Source: Vibrio sp. J1-1
GTDB taxonomy: Bacteria > Pseudomonadota > Gammaproteobacteria > Enterobacterales > Vibrionaceae
Assembly (NCBI RefSeq): GCF_021728395.1
Contig: NZ_JAKKCM010000002.1
Coordinates: 186,001 to 250,000, forward strand
Length of the DNA stretch: 64,000 nt
Direction of reading: 5' to 3'
The notes beneath the pieces were generated by a model. It did no database searches, had not been told where the DNA came from, and worked only from the letters and a program-made list of their open reading frames with translations. Positions within the stretch are counted from its first letter, which is position 1; every line of letters starts with the position of its first letter. Both the position numbers and the translations under genes were made by a program. Below are positions 56,795 through 64,000 of this stretch, piece by piece.

Positions 56795-58690
56795 ATGAGT
56801 AAGATTCATCCGAGTAACCAGAAAATTACCGACGTGATACTTTCGATAGCCGCCGTTGCGGCTATCGCTTTATCTGTCTTTCAAGTTTGGCAGGGTATTG
56901 TCGCGAGTCTATCGGCACCCGTATTTCGCCCTGTTCACGTGAGTTGGGTGTTAGCGATTGCTTTCTTGGTTTACCCGACCTTCAAATCCCGACATTCTGT
57001 GCCTGTTTACCTGACAGGAAGAGTGATCGATTTTGCTCTCGTTGCGCTAACGTGCTGGGCTTCGACCACTATCGCCATGTTTGACTACGATGACATCAGT
57101 TTCCTGCTTGATGGTTTAGGGTCGGTGGAACAAGCAGCTGGTGTGGTTTTAATCGTTATGCTGCTTGAAGCGACAAGACGTACTGTCGGGCTGGTGATGG
57201 TAGCAATCGCTGCGCTATTCTTAGCTTACGCCATGTTTGGTGATGTCTTACCGGATAACGTGGCGAGTAAAGGGTTTTCTGTCGAAGAGATTGTTCGCTT
57301 CCACATTTATTCGACCAATGGCGTTTATGGTGCGCCGCTAGCTATTGCAGCTGGCGTGGTATTCATGTTCGTTTTATTTGGCGCGTTCTTGCAGGTGACT
57401 GGTGCTGGTCAGTTTTTTATCGATATGGCATTTGCGTTGGCAGGTAAATACCGAGGAGGTCCGGCTAAAGCGAGCGTGATTGCTTCTGCGGCTCTTGGCT
57501 CTATTTCTGGATCGGCAATCGCAAACACCGTAACCACAGGTGCGTTAACCATACCGATGATGAAAAAGCTCGGCTATAAGCCAGAACAGGCTGCGGGCAT
57601 CGAAGCTGCTGCATCGACAGGTGGACAGATTATGCCACCAGTAATGGGAGCGGGGGCGTTTGTCATGGCGCAGTTTACCGGTATCCCATACAGCGATATT
57701 TTATTGGTCTCTATTGCTCCGGCTATTTTGTACTTTGCCTGTACCTTGCTCTATGTACACCTGATGGCCTGTAAGCTAGGGCTTCAGGGTATGACGGTAA
57801 CTGAGCAGATTTCTAAAGTGTTGAAAGATGGCTGGCACTATTTACTACCGCTTGTCCTGATCACCGCATTACTAATGATGAGTTACTCTCCTGTTCTGGT
57901 TGGCGTTTTCGGGTGTGTGGCGATCCTAGTAGCAGCTATGACACGTAAACATAGTCGTATTACCGTCAAACTATTTATTGAAGGTTTGAGAGAAGGTGCA
58001 TTTCTCGCTATCCCTATTTCTGTCGCCTGTGCAACCGCTGGTATCGTGGTGGGTGTCGTCGGTCAGACGGGGATTGGTCTGCAGTTTACGCAGTTCCTGA
58101 TCGCAATGTCGGGCGGCCACTTGTGGTCAGTATTAGCTTTGATCGCTGTTGCTGCAGTGGTTCTCGGAATGGGGTTGCCAGTAACGGCGGCTTACATCGT
58201 TCTATCAATCATGGCTGTGCCTGCTCTGATGGATTTTGGCCTAGGAGTACTAACCGCACATATGATCGTCTTTTGGTTATCGCAGACTTCAAATGTGACG
58301 CCGCCAATTGCACTGGCTGCATTTGCGGGGGCAGGGATTGCGAATGCATCACCAATGCGTTCAGCTGTGCAGGCATTTAAACTTGCTCAGGGCTTTTTCC
58401 TGATTCCGGCAATGATGGCATTTTCTGGCTTGATCTGGATTGAAGGTGAACCGATGCACTTTGTGATTGGTGTGATTTCGACAATCAGCCTGTTTGTCGC
58501 CTTTGCTGGTGGTATCGAAGGGCGTCTGTTCTCGCCATTACAACAGTGGCAACGTGGTGTTTTACTGGCGATGGCCTTAGGCGTGCTGTTTATGTCAGAT
58601 ATTTACCGATTGGTGGCTCTGGCTGTGATCGTCGTGATCTGTATGATTAACTATCGTCAGCCGGACAAACCTGCTGCTCAGGCATCATGA
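56795..58690 (+). CDS. Fused TRAP transporter membrane protein (DctQM type)
   Basis: A 631-residue membrane protein. The N-terminal part (about 1-165) replaces the small DctQ subunit, and the rest is the large DctM-type transporter with segments such as GSISGSAIANTVTTGALTIPMMKKLGYKPEQAAGIEAAASTGGQIMPPVMGAGAF, typical of the fused 4TM/12TM TRAP family that accompanies TAXI receptors. Uptake is sodium-coupled in studied systems. GGAG lies 6 bp before the ATG. Confidence 0.93.
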   Translation: MSKIHPSNQKITDVILSIAAVAAIALSVFQVWQGIVASLSAPVFRPVHVSWVLAIAFLVYPTFKSRHSVPVYLTGRVIDFALVALTCWASTTIAMFDYDDISFLLDGLGSVEQAAGVVLIVMLLEATRRTVGLVMVAIAALFLAYAMFGDVLPDNVASKGFSVEEIVRFHIYSTNGVYGAPLAIAAGVVFMFVLFGAFLQVTGAGQFFIDMAFALAGKYRGGPAKASVIASAALGSISGSAIANTVTTGALTIPMMKKLGYKPEQAAGIEAAASTGGQIMPPVMGAGAFVMAQFTGIPYSDILLVSIAPAILYFACTLLYVHLMACKLGLQGMTVTEQISKVLKDGWHYLLPLVLITALLMMSYSPVLVGVFGCVAILVAAMTRKHSRITVKLFIEGLREGAFLAIPISVACATAGIVVGVVGQTGIGLQFTQFLIAMSGGHLWSVLALIAVAAVVLGMGLPVTAAYIVLSIMAVPALMDFGLGVLTAHMIVFWLSQTSNVTPPIALAAFAGAGIANASPMRSAVQAFKLAQGFFLIPAMMAFSGLIWIEGEPMHFVIGVISTISLFVAFAGGIEGRLFSPLQQWQRGVLLAMALGVLFMSDIYRLVALAVIVVICMINYRQPDKPAAQAS

Positions 58691-58726
58691 TGAGAAAGTA
58701 GTGATATTACTGCTGTCTAAAAGACC

Positions 58727-58760
58727 AAAAACCGCCGTCATTTTAGGGCGGTTTTTGTTT
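58727..58760. terminator. Bidirectional terminator between the TRAP genes and sseA
   Basis: AAAAACCGCC (58727-58736) pairs with GGCGGTTTTT (58747-58756), with T to the right and A to the left. Confidence 0.9.
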
Positions 58761-58794
58761 TCACAATCATGAAATTTAGTGTCCTGTTTGTTTC

Positions 58795-59625
58795 CTAAAT
58801 TTCAATTGGCAGGTGTAGACTTGAACCCCATTCCGTCCACGAACCATCGTACACAGACACATTTCGTAGGCCCAATTGATGCGCGGCTAACAACAAAATA
58901 CAGGCGGTAACTCCTGAACCACAGCTGAAAATGAGTCGTTTGTCGTTCTGTATGGTGAGCTCACTGAACACTTGCTCTAATTCCGAAACTGGTTTGATGT
59001 GACCATCAGTCATCAGCTCCTGAAATGGTAAACAGATCGAGGTTGGAATGTGGCCGCTACGAAGGCCTGCTCGTGGTTCGGGAACTTCGCCTAAAAAGCG
59101 GGCTTTAGAACGTGCATCAATGATATTGGCGCTTCGGTTATTTGAGTGTTCGAGTACGGTTTGTGCGTCTAAGAACGCTTCTTCAAACAAAGTTCCGGAA
59201 AATGTACCTAGTTCAGTAGGTGCTGAGAGTGAATCGACGACAGGTAAGCCGCTGTTTATCCATGCAGGTAACCCGCCATTGAGGACTTTTACGTTATCGT
59301 GTCCCATCGCTTTGAACATCCACCACGCTCTAGGCGAAGCGAGTGTTCCAGAATTATCGTAGACGACAATAAGGTCGTCTTTATGCAGACCAAGCTGTTG
59401 TGCGCTGGAATTAAATCCATCTTCGGTCGGCATCATATGTGGAAGTGTGGAGTCCGGAAGACAAAAGACGTTGTCATAGTCAAAGCGCAGTGAGCCAGGT
59501 ATCCATTTGTCGGTGATTTTCTTTCCCTCAGAAGGGATTTGGAAGCTTATGCTTGCGTCCAAAATTTTTACATTGGGTTGGCCTAATAGAGCACTTAGTT
59601 CCGTCGCGTCAATCAATGTTTGCAT
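58795..59625 (-). CDS. sseA: SseA, 3-mercaptopyruvate/thiosulfate sulfurtransferase
   Basis: The 276-residue protein has two rhodanese domains; the catalytic one is C-terminal with the active-site loop CGSGVTAC, the form found in 3-mercaptopyruvate sulfurtransferases. The N-terminal domain shows ILDASISF and HIPGS-like WIPGSLRFDYD, and RAWWMFKAMGHDNVKVLNGGLPAW is typical of the family. The ATG at 59625 (MQTLIDATEL) has AAGGAT upstream; 26 in-frame residues before it are unlikely to be translated. Confidence 0.93.
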   Translation of the reverse strand: MQTLIDATELSALLGQPNVKILDASISFQIPSEGKKITDKWIPGSLRFDYDNVFCLPDSTLPHMMPTEDGFNSSAQQLGLHKDDLIVVYDNSGTLASPRAWWMFKAMGHDNVKVLNGGLPAWINSGLPVVDSLSAPTELGTFSGTLFEEAFLDAQTVLEHSNNRSANIIDARSKARFLGEVPEPRAGLRSGHIPTSICLPFQELMTDGHIKPVSELEQVFSELTIQNDKRLIFSCGSGVTACILLLAAHQLGLRNVSVYDGSWTEWGSSLHLPIEI

Positions 59626-59668
59626 CGTTAAATCCTTATTACTAATACCCATATGACCTGGAGATATG

Positions 59669-59986
59669 CTAATCGCAGCTAACAAATGAGAATGGCTGTT
59701 CAATGGTTGTTTCTGTAGCTTGGCTTAATGTTACGGTCGAACCAACAGGGCATAATACTGATGTTGGGACAGAAACGCGTTGTTGGCCAGTCTCGGGTGA
59801 ATTGATAGTCAGGTAGCGACGCTGACCATCCAAAGATTGCGTTAGCGTGTTACTTATTACGGTTGCTGTCACAGTTCTCTGCGTGTTTGGAGCACTTAAC
59901 CAGAGCAGGAGTAAAACCACGATCAAGCTGATTAAAACCAAAATGTATTTTTGGGGATTGTCCAAGATTGAGTTCCGTATGTTCAA
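59669..59986 (-). CDS. Small membrane-anchored protein of unknown function
   Basis: A protein of about 105 residues with one N-terminal membrane segment (YILVLISLIVVLLLLWLSA) and a mostly beta-rich periplasmic part with two cysteines (SVLCPVG and SFVSCD). It has no ATG at the front; TTG codons at 59986 and 59965 are the possible starts. It lies 43 bp upstream of sseA, probably in one unit. I do not recognise a family. Confidence 0.6.
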   Translation of the reverse strand: MNIRNSILDNPQKYILVLISLIVVLLLLWLSAPNTQRTVTATVISNTLTQSLDGQRRYLTINSPETGQQRVSVPTSVLCPVGSTVTLSQATETTIEQPFSFVSCD

Positions 59987-60075
59987 ACCTGAGTAATCTT
60001 ACTGTTTTACATGAAAATAAATGTCTGTTCAAAGTTGGATAGAGCTTTACGTTAAAATCTCTTCCGTCACATAGC

Positions 60076-60103
60076 AAAAAGCTCAACGATAGGTTGAGCT
60101 TTT
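60076..60103 (-). terminator. Terminator after moeB
   Basis: AAAAGCTCAAC (60077-60087) pairs with GTTGAGCTTTT (60093-60103). On the minus strand it ends in T, 14 bp after the moeB stop. Confidence 0.85.
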
Positions 60104-60116
60104 AAGTATTTTCAGG

Positions 60117-60866
60117 CTAATTACAAACTGGGCAGGATGGCATTTTCATTAAATTCATCTCTCGCCAGGACATGCTTAGCGCGTCAAGTATGAGTATTTT
60201 GCCTTTTATTGGCCGACCATAATTGGCGATCACCTTGATCGCTTCCATCGCTTGTACTGCGCCGACAATACCGACAACTGGTGCCATTACCCCAGCCTCC
60301 ACACAGCTTAAAGCATCACTGCCAAACAAGGCACTTAAGCACTGGTAACAAGGCTGTGCTGGATCATCGTACGTGAATACGCTTACCTGACCTTCCATCC
60401 GAATCGCAGCACCGGAGATTAATGGCGTTTTAGTTGCGAAGCACAGACGGTTAAGCTGGTTACGCGTCTCTACGTTATCTGATGCATCCACAACAAGCGT
60501 ATGTTGTTCAATCAGGGTTTGCATTTCTGCATCATCAAGACGCTTGGCAATGGCCTCAACAACTATGTGAGGATTAAGTTCTTGTAACGCATCGCGTGCG
60601 GAATCTACCTTGTTACGGCCGATATCGGCATCGTGATGCAGCACCTGACGCTGAAGGTTAGAAAGCTCTACAATGTCATCATCAACTATTGTCAGCTTAC
60701 CAACACCGGCAGTCGCAAGGTACTGGCTTGATGCGCACCCCAACCCACCTGCGCCGAGTATCAGGACAGAGCTTTGCTTAAGTGCTTCTTGCCCGTCAAA
60801 ATCAAACTGACGCAGAATGATCTGGCGGTTGTAGCGCAGCATTTCTTGATCAGAAAGAATATCCAC
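60117..60866 (-). CDS. moeB: MoeB, molybdopterin synthase adenylyltransferase
   Basis: MoeB activates the C-terminus of MoaD by adenylation in molybdenum cofactor synthesis. The 249-residue protein has the ATP-binding ILGAGGLGCASSQYLATAGVG and DDDIVELSNLQRQ motifs, the VVDASDNVETRNQLNRL segment with the conserved Asp, and zinc-binding cysteines in PCYQC and the C-terminal CPVC. It lies 9 bp after moeA. Confidence 0.94.
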   Translation of the reverse strand: MDILSDQEMLRYNRQIILRQFDFDGQEALKQSSVLILGAGGLGCASSQYLATAGVGKLTIVDDDIVELSNLQRQVLHHDADIGRNKVDSARDALQELNPHIVVEAIAKRLDDAEMQTLIEQHTLVVDASDNVETRNQLNRLCFATKTPLISGAAIRMEGQVSVFTYDDPAQPCYQCLSALFGSDALSCVEAGVMAPVVGIVGAVQAMEAIKVIANYGRPIKGKILILDALSMSWREMNLMKMPSCPVCN

Positions 60867-60875
60867 AGTGCAATC

Positions 60876-62111
60876 CTAGTAAAGTGTAGAGTTGAACAGT
60901 TGAATGTTCACGGTCTCACCGATTTCGACTCGACCTCGTTCTCGCTCCAGAACAACAAAACAATTGGCTAAACTCATCGAACGGAATGCTCCTGAGCTTT
61001 GATTCCCTGTTGTTTCAACAACGAACTTGCCATCTTCTAGAGAATAGATTCCACGCTGGTAATCCGCACGTCCTGGTGCTTTCTTGAAAGCCGTCTTAGT
61101 GATCGCAGGGATGGATAATGGCTCTTTCCACTCTGTATGACCGGCTAATTTTGCCAGCATGGGTTGAACCAATACATACATCGTCATCATTGCAGAAACT
61201 GGGTTGCCTGGAAGACCACAGAACCATACTGTCGAAAGTTTTCCAAAAGCAAAGGGTTTACCCGGTTTAATCGCCAGTTTCCAGAATCCGATTTCGCCAA
61301 GCTCTTCGAGAATATCTTTGGTGTAATCGGCTTCACCTACACTGACGCCACCCGAAGTGACAACGACATCAGCCAGCGTTTGTGCTTGTTCAAATGTCGC
61401 TTTAAGGGTCTCTGGGCAATCAGGGACGATGCCTAAGTCTACTGGCTCGCAACCAAAGTTTTCGATCAAAGGTTTAATACCGTAGCGGTTGCTATCATAG
61501 ATTTGGCCTGCTTCAAGTGGCTCACCTAATGATTTTAGCTCGTCACCGGTAGAGAAAAAGGCTACTTTTGGTTTACGGACGACAGTCACATGACTCACAC
61601 CTAAAGAGGCGATCATCGGTATATCACGGGGTGTCAGGCGCGCGCCTTTAGCGAGTACGATATCACCTTGCTGGATGTCGTCGCCAGTAGGACGGATGTT
61701 GTTTTGAGGCTTTACATCGGTTTGGTTAAACTGGATACCAGAGTCCGTTACTTCCGTGTTTTCTTGCATGATGACGGCATCACAGCCTTGTGGAATCGGG
61801 GCACCTGTCATGATACGTACACACGTGCCTTGAGGCCATTCGCCTTCAAAAGGCTGACCTGCAAATGATTTTCCAGCTAAAGGCAACGTTGATGACGCTT
61901 GCAGATCTTGAATGCGGATTGCATAACCATCCATCGCTGAGTTGTCGAACGGAGGTACGTGAATTGGAGATAAGATGTCTTCGGCAAGTACATAACCCAA
62001 TGCTTCAGCGAGTGGCAGAGACAGAGTCGTTTGGATTGGTTTGATTCGCGATAGCATCTTCTCCATCGCGTCTTCAATTGGCATCAAGCCAGGTGCGTCG
62101 CAGCAGCCCAT
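60876..62111 (-). CDS. moeA: MoeA, molybdopterin molybdenumtransferase
   Basis: MoeA inserts molybdenum into adenylated molybdopterin. The 411-residue protein has the [10 protein letters not shown] motif near residue 55, [17 protein letters not shown], the MoeA/MogA-like core [41 protein letters not shown] and KPGKPFAFG, followed by LPGNPVSAM. Together with moeB it serves the NapA cofactor and other molybdoenzymes. The first ATG at 62111 has AGGA 8 bp upstream. Confidence 0.95.
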   Translation of the reverse strand: MGCCDAPGLMPIEDAMEKMLSRIKPIQTTLSLPLAEALGYVLAEDILSPIHVPPFDNSAMDGYAIRIQDLQASSTLPLAGKSFAGQPFEGEWPQGTCVRIMTGAPIPQGCDAVIMQENTEVTDSGIQFNQTDVKPQNNIRPTGDDIQQGDIVLAKGARLTPRDIPMIASLGVSHVTVVRKPKVAFFSTGDELKSLGEPLEAGQIYDSNRYGIKPLIENFGCEPVDLGIVPDCPETLKATFEQAQTLADVVVTSGGVSVGEADYTKDILEELGEIGFWKLAIKPGKPFAFGKLSTVWFCGLPGNPVSAMMTMYVLVQPMLAKLAGHTEWKEPLSIPAITKTAFKKAPGRADYQRGIYSLEDGKFVVETTGNQSSGAFRSMSLANCFVVLERERGRVEIGETVNIQLFNSTLY

Positions 62112-62388
62112 TGAGATAGTCCTATATTCTTATGTTTTGAGGCAACTTTATCATAAAGTAACAAAGCCCACCGATAAAATATGGATGTAATTATTCAAAA
62201 ATCCGAGTATCCTTGTCACCCGTCCAAAAGGGGTAAAAAGTCCTCGTGGAGTCAGAAAAAACCGCTCAGTATATTTTTTATGTGTTTTAGGTATAAATCA
62301 CTAAATTGAGCGACCGAAACGCAAACGGAATGAATCAACGAGAAATGTGCTTCAATCTGAGAGCGGCAGTTATGAAAGAGGAAGTGTA

Positions 62389-63042
62389 ATGTCAGGTCTT
62401 AGCGAGTCAGCGAAGTTAGTAAAAGAAGCGCTAGAGCAACGTGGATTAGAAACGCCAATGCGTCCTAATAACGTGAGCCGTGAAGAGAAAAAGGAAAAGA
62501 TCGAATACCATATGCGTGAGATCTTAGGCCTACTTCAGCTTGACCTTACCGATGATAGCCTAGAAGAAACACCACACCGCATTGCAAAAATGTACGTGGA
62601 CGAAATTTTCTCTGGTCTGGATTATTCTAATTTCCCAAAAATCACTGTTATCGAAAACAAGATGAACGTGAGTGAAATGGTTCGTGTGAAAGACATCACG
62701 GTGACCAGCACTTGTGAGCATCACCTTGTGACGATAGATGGTAAAGCCGCTGTAGCATATATTCCTCGTGGTAAAATTATCGGTCTGTCGAAGATAAACC
62801 GAATCGTACGATTTTTTGCTCAGCGTCCACAGGTTCAGGAACGTATGACACAGCAGATCCTTATTGCATTACAAACGCTTCTTGAGTCTGACGATGTGGC
62901 TGTGACTATTGACGCGACACACTACTGCGTGAAATCACGCGGTGTCATGGACGCAACCAGTGAAACGACAACTACTGCGTTGGGAGGCATTTTCAAGAGC
63001 AACCCTGCGACCCGCGCTGAATTTCTGCACGGTTTACGATAA
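62389..63042 (+). CDS. folE: FolE, GTP cyclohydrolase I
   Basis: FolE converts GTP to dihydroneopterin triphosphate, the first step of folate synthesis. The 217-residue protein has the zinc ligands in [21 protein letters not shown] (Cys and His) and in [14 protein letters not shown] (Cys), plus [26 protein letters not shown]. The ATG at 62389 with AGAGGAAG upstream fits the family better than a start 14 codons earlier. It is divergent from moeA. Confidence 0.95.
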   Translation: MSGLSESAKLVKEALEQRGLETPMRPNNVSREEKKEKIEYHMREILGLLQLDLTDDSLEETPHRIAKMYVDEIFSGLDYSNFPKITVIENKMNVSEMVRVKDITVTSTCEHHLVTIDGKAAVAYIPRGKIIGLSKINRIVRFFAQRPQVQERMTQQILIALQTLLESDDVAVTIDATHYCVKSRGVMDATSETTTTALGGIFKSNPATRAEFLHGLR

Positions 63043-63054
63043 ATCGAATTGACG

Positions 63055-63085
63055 AAAAAAGGATGGCGGATGCCATCCTTTTTTT
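63055..63085. terminator. Bidirectional terminator between folE and the TDT transporter gene
   Basis: AAAAAAGGATGGC (63055-63067) pairs with GCCATCCTTTTTTT (63072-63085), with A and T tracts on the two sides. The stop of the minus-strand gene lies within its right arm. Confidence 0.9.
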
Positions 63086-64000
63086 ATGCTTGTTTAGAAC
63101 GAGAGCGGACAATTTCTGGCCAGTACATTTTCACATATCCTGCGGATACCCAAACCACTAACACTGTAGCGATGCTCAGCTCGAAAAAGCCAAAGTCATG
63201 CAGCCAGTGCCATTGTGGGTGTGATTCTGCGAAAAATGTGGTTAATCGGTGCATGGCAATGGCACTGATGACAGACGGAAATGTAACCGCTGCTATAGAC
63301 GGTTGGAACTTCAATCGCAGTAGTCGGAAATAACACAGGTAAATCAGCAAGGTCATTGTGATGGCGATACCCGCTAACGCTCCTGTGAGGATTGGATCTG
63401 GCTCAGGGAAGTTCACTAAATAGGCTGCTAGTGACAAGTTCACAGGAGCCGCCATAATCGCAAGGGTAGGACGCGCCTTTCTGGGTAGCGATCCAAAAAA
63501 AACTAAACGGTATAAAACTAAGGGCAACATAAAGAAATAAATGCCAATACACATTAGCGCAACAGTTTCTGAGAACACATTATGTCCAAATTGAGAACCA
63601 GCGAGCGAGCTACTAATGATCCCCACAGGGTACAGAAACCAACTGGGGACAATATTCGACATTTTAAAGTTAGTTAGCTGAAAGCCGAAAAAGAGCACCA
63701 TCATAGAAAAATGGAGCAAAAGCGCCAAAAACCACAATGGGTAAGCAATAATAGGTGACACTGAAGCGAGGTAATCGGTCAGGATCAGGAGCGCCATACT
63801 CATCGGGGCCATTAAACTGCCGCTTAATGGATTACGAATATCGACGATGAATAAGCGAGGGCTAGTCGCATATTTGATCAGCACCGGAGCAAGTAATAGA
63901 GCGCCAAGTGACGAGAGAAATGGTCGAATCGGTTCACCGATAGCTGGAACGTAAAGAGCCCAGGCTTGACCTAAACCAATAATACCAAGTGCCAACGCTG
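63084..64000 (-). CDS. TDT-family (TehA/SLAC1-like) transporter, 5' end outside the window
   Basis: The frame is open to the right edge, so the N-terminus lies outside. At least 305 residues are visible, with about nine or ten membrane segments. The start of the visible part, ALGIIGLGQAWALY, is typical of the first segment of TehA-type tellurite-resistance/dicarboxylate transporters, as is YPLWFLALLLHFSMM. Members transport anions such as C4-dicarboxylates, sulfite or chloride. The substrate is not known. Confidence 0.85.
   Translation of the reverse strand, partial: ALALGIIGLGQAWALYVPAIGEPIRPFLSSLGALLLAPVLIKYATSPRLFIVDIRNPLSGSLMAPMSMALLILTDYLASVSPIIAYPLWFLALLLHFSMMVLFFGFQLTNFKMSNIVPSWFLYPVGIISSSLAGSQFGHNVFSETVALMCIGIYFFMLPLVLYRLVFFGSLPRKARPTLAIMAAPVNLSLAAYLVNFPEPDPILTGALAGIAITMTLLIYLCYFRLLRLKFQPSIAAVTFPSVISAIAMHRLTTFFAESHPQWHWLHDFGFFELSIATVLVVWVSAGYVKMYWPEIVRSRSKQA

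Overview
This window looks like a piece of the second chromosome of a marine Vibrio, probably near the Harveyi clade. The basis is recognition of proteins by reading, not a database search. It carries the AI-2 quorum-sensing pair luxPQ, the Vibrio-specific arrest peptide vemP in front of secD2/secF2, a phaBAPC polyhydroxybutyrate operon, a napFDABC periplasmic nitrate reductase with an adjacent narQP two-component system, and a tkt-tal pair with a mannitol-type PTS cluster. As far as I recall, several of these loci lie on chromosome II in other vibrios. I saw no rRNA, tRNA, CRISPR array, prophage or complete insertion sequence.

Layout. 1-4.3 kb: the 3' end of a yceH-like gene, a GIY-YIG protein and luxPQ. 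4.4-7.1 kb: a SlyA/MarR regulator with twin operators and a CRP site, driving an HlyD-type adaptor and a DUF2955 membrane protein. 7.1-12 kb: a PilZ protein, a DMT exporter divergent from an Lrp-type regulator and a methyltransferase, and unknown exported proteins. 12-15.5 kb: vemP-secD2-secF2. 16-21.4 kb: a LysE exporter divergent from phaB-phaA-phaP-phaC, with a small inverted-repeat element between phaP and phaC. 21.6-28.8 kb: a 44-aa protein and napCBADF on the minus strand, then a shared control region and narQP on the plus strand. 28.8-44.4 kb: a 57-aa protein, a lipoprotein, pepT, a dCMP deaminase, an RND pump, two chemoreceptors, arfB, a HAD phosphatase, an OmpA-family protein and aroG. 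44.4-55 kb: a decayed tkt fragment, then a cmt/ygg-like PTS operon on the minus strand, tkt, tal and a divergent SorC regulator. 55-58.7 kb: a TAXI-type TRAP transporter. 58.8-64 kb: sseA, a small membrane protein, moeB, moeA, folE and a TehA-like transporter cut by the right edge.

How the parts work together. LuxP binds AI-2 and controls LuxQ. VemP stalls its ribosome when export is poor and so unmasks the secD2 ribosome-binding site. NarQP senses nitrate/nitrite and probably controls the divergent nap operon, which needs molybdenum cofactor (moeA and moeB lie about 35 kb away). The PTS cluster feeds sugar phosphates towards transketolase and transaldolase under a SorC regulator.

The points most worth a second look are: the long-range RNA pairing between the vemP stop codon and the secD2 start; a 283-bp inverted-repeat element inside the loop of what looks like the phaP terminator; a 25-codon ORF overlapping the phaB start by ATGA; a 31-codon Tyr/Cys-rich ORF ending just before aroG; a tkt remnant with two deletions at 6-bp direct repeats at the edge of the PTS cluster; and perfect twin palindromes in front of slyA.
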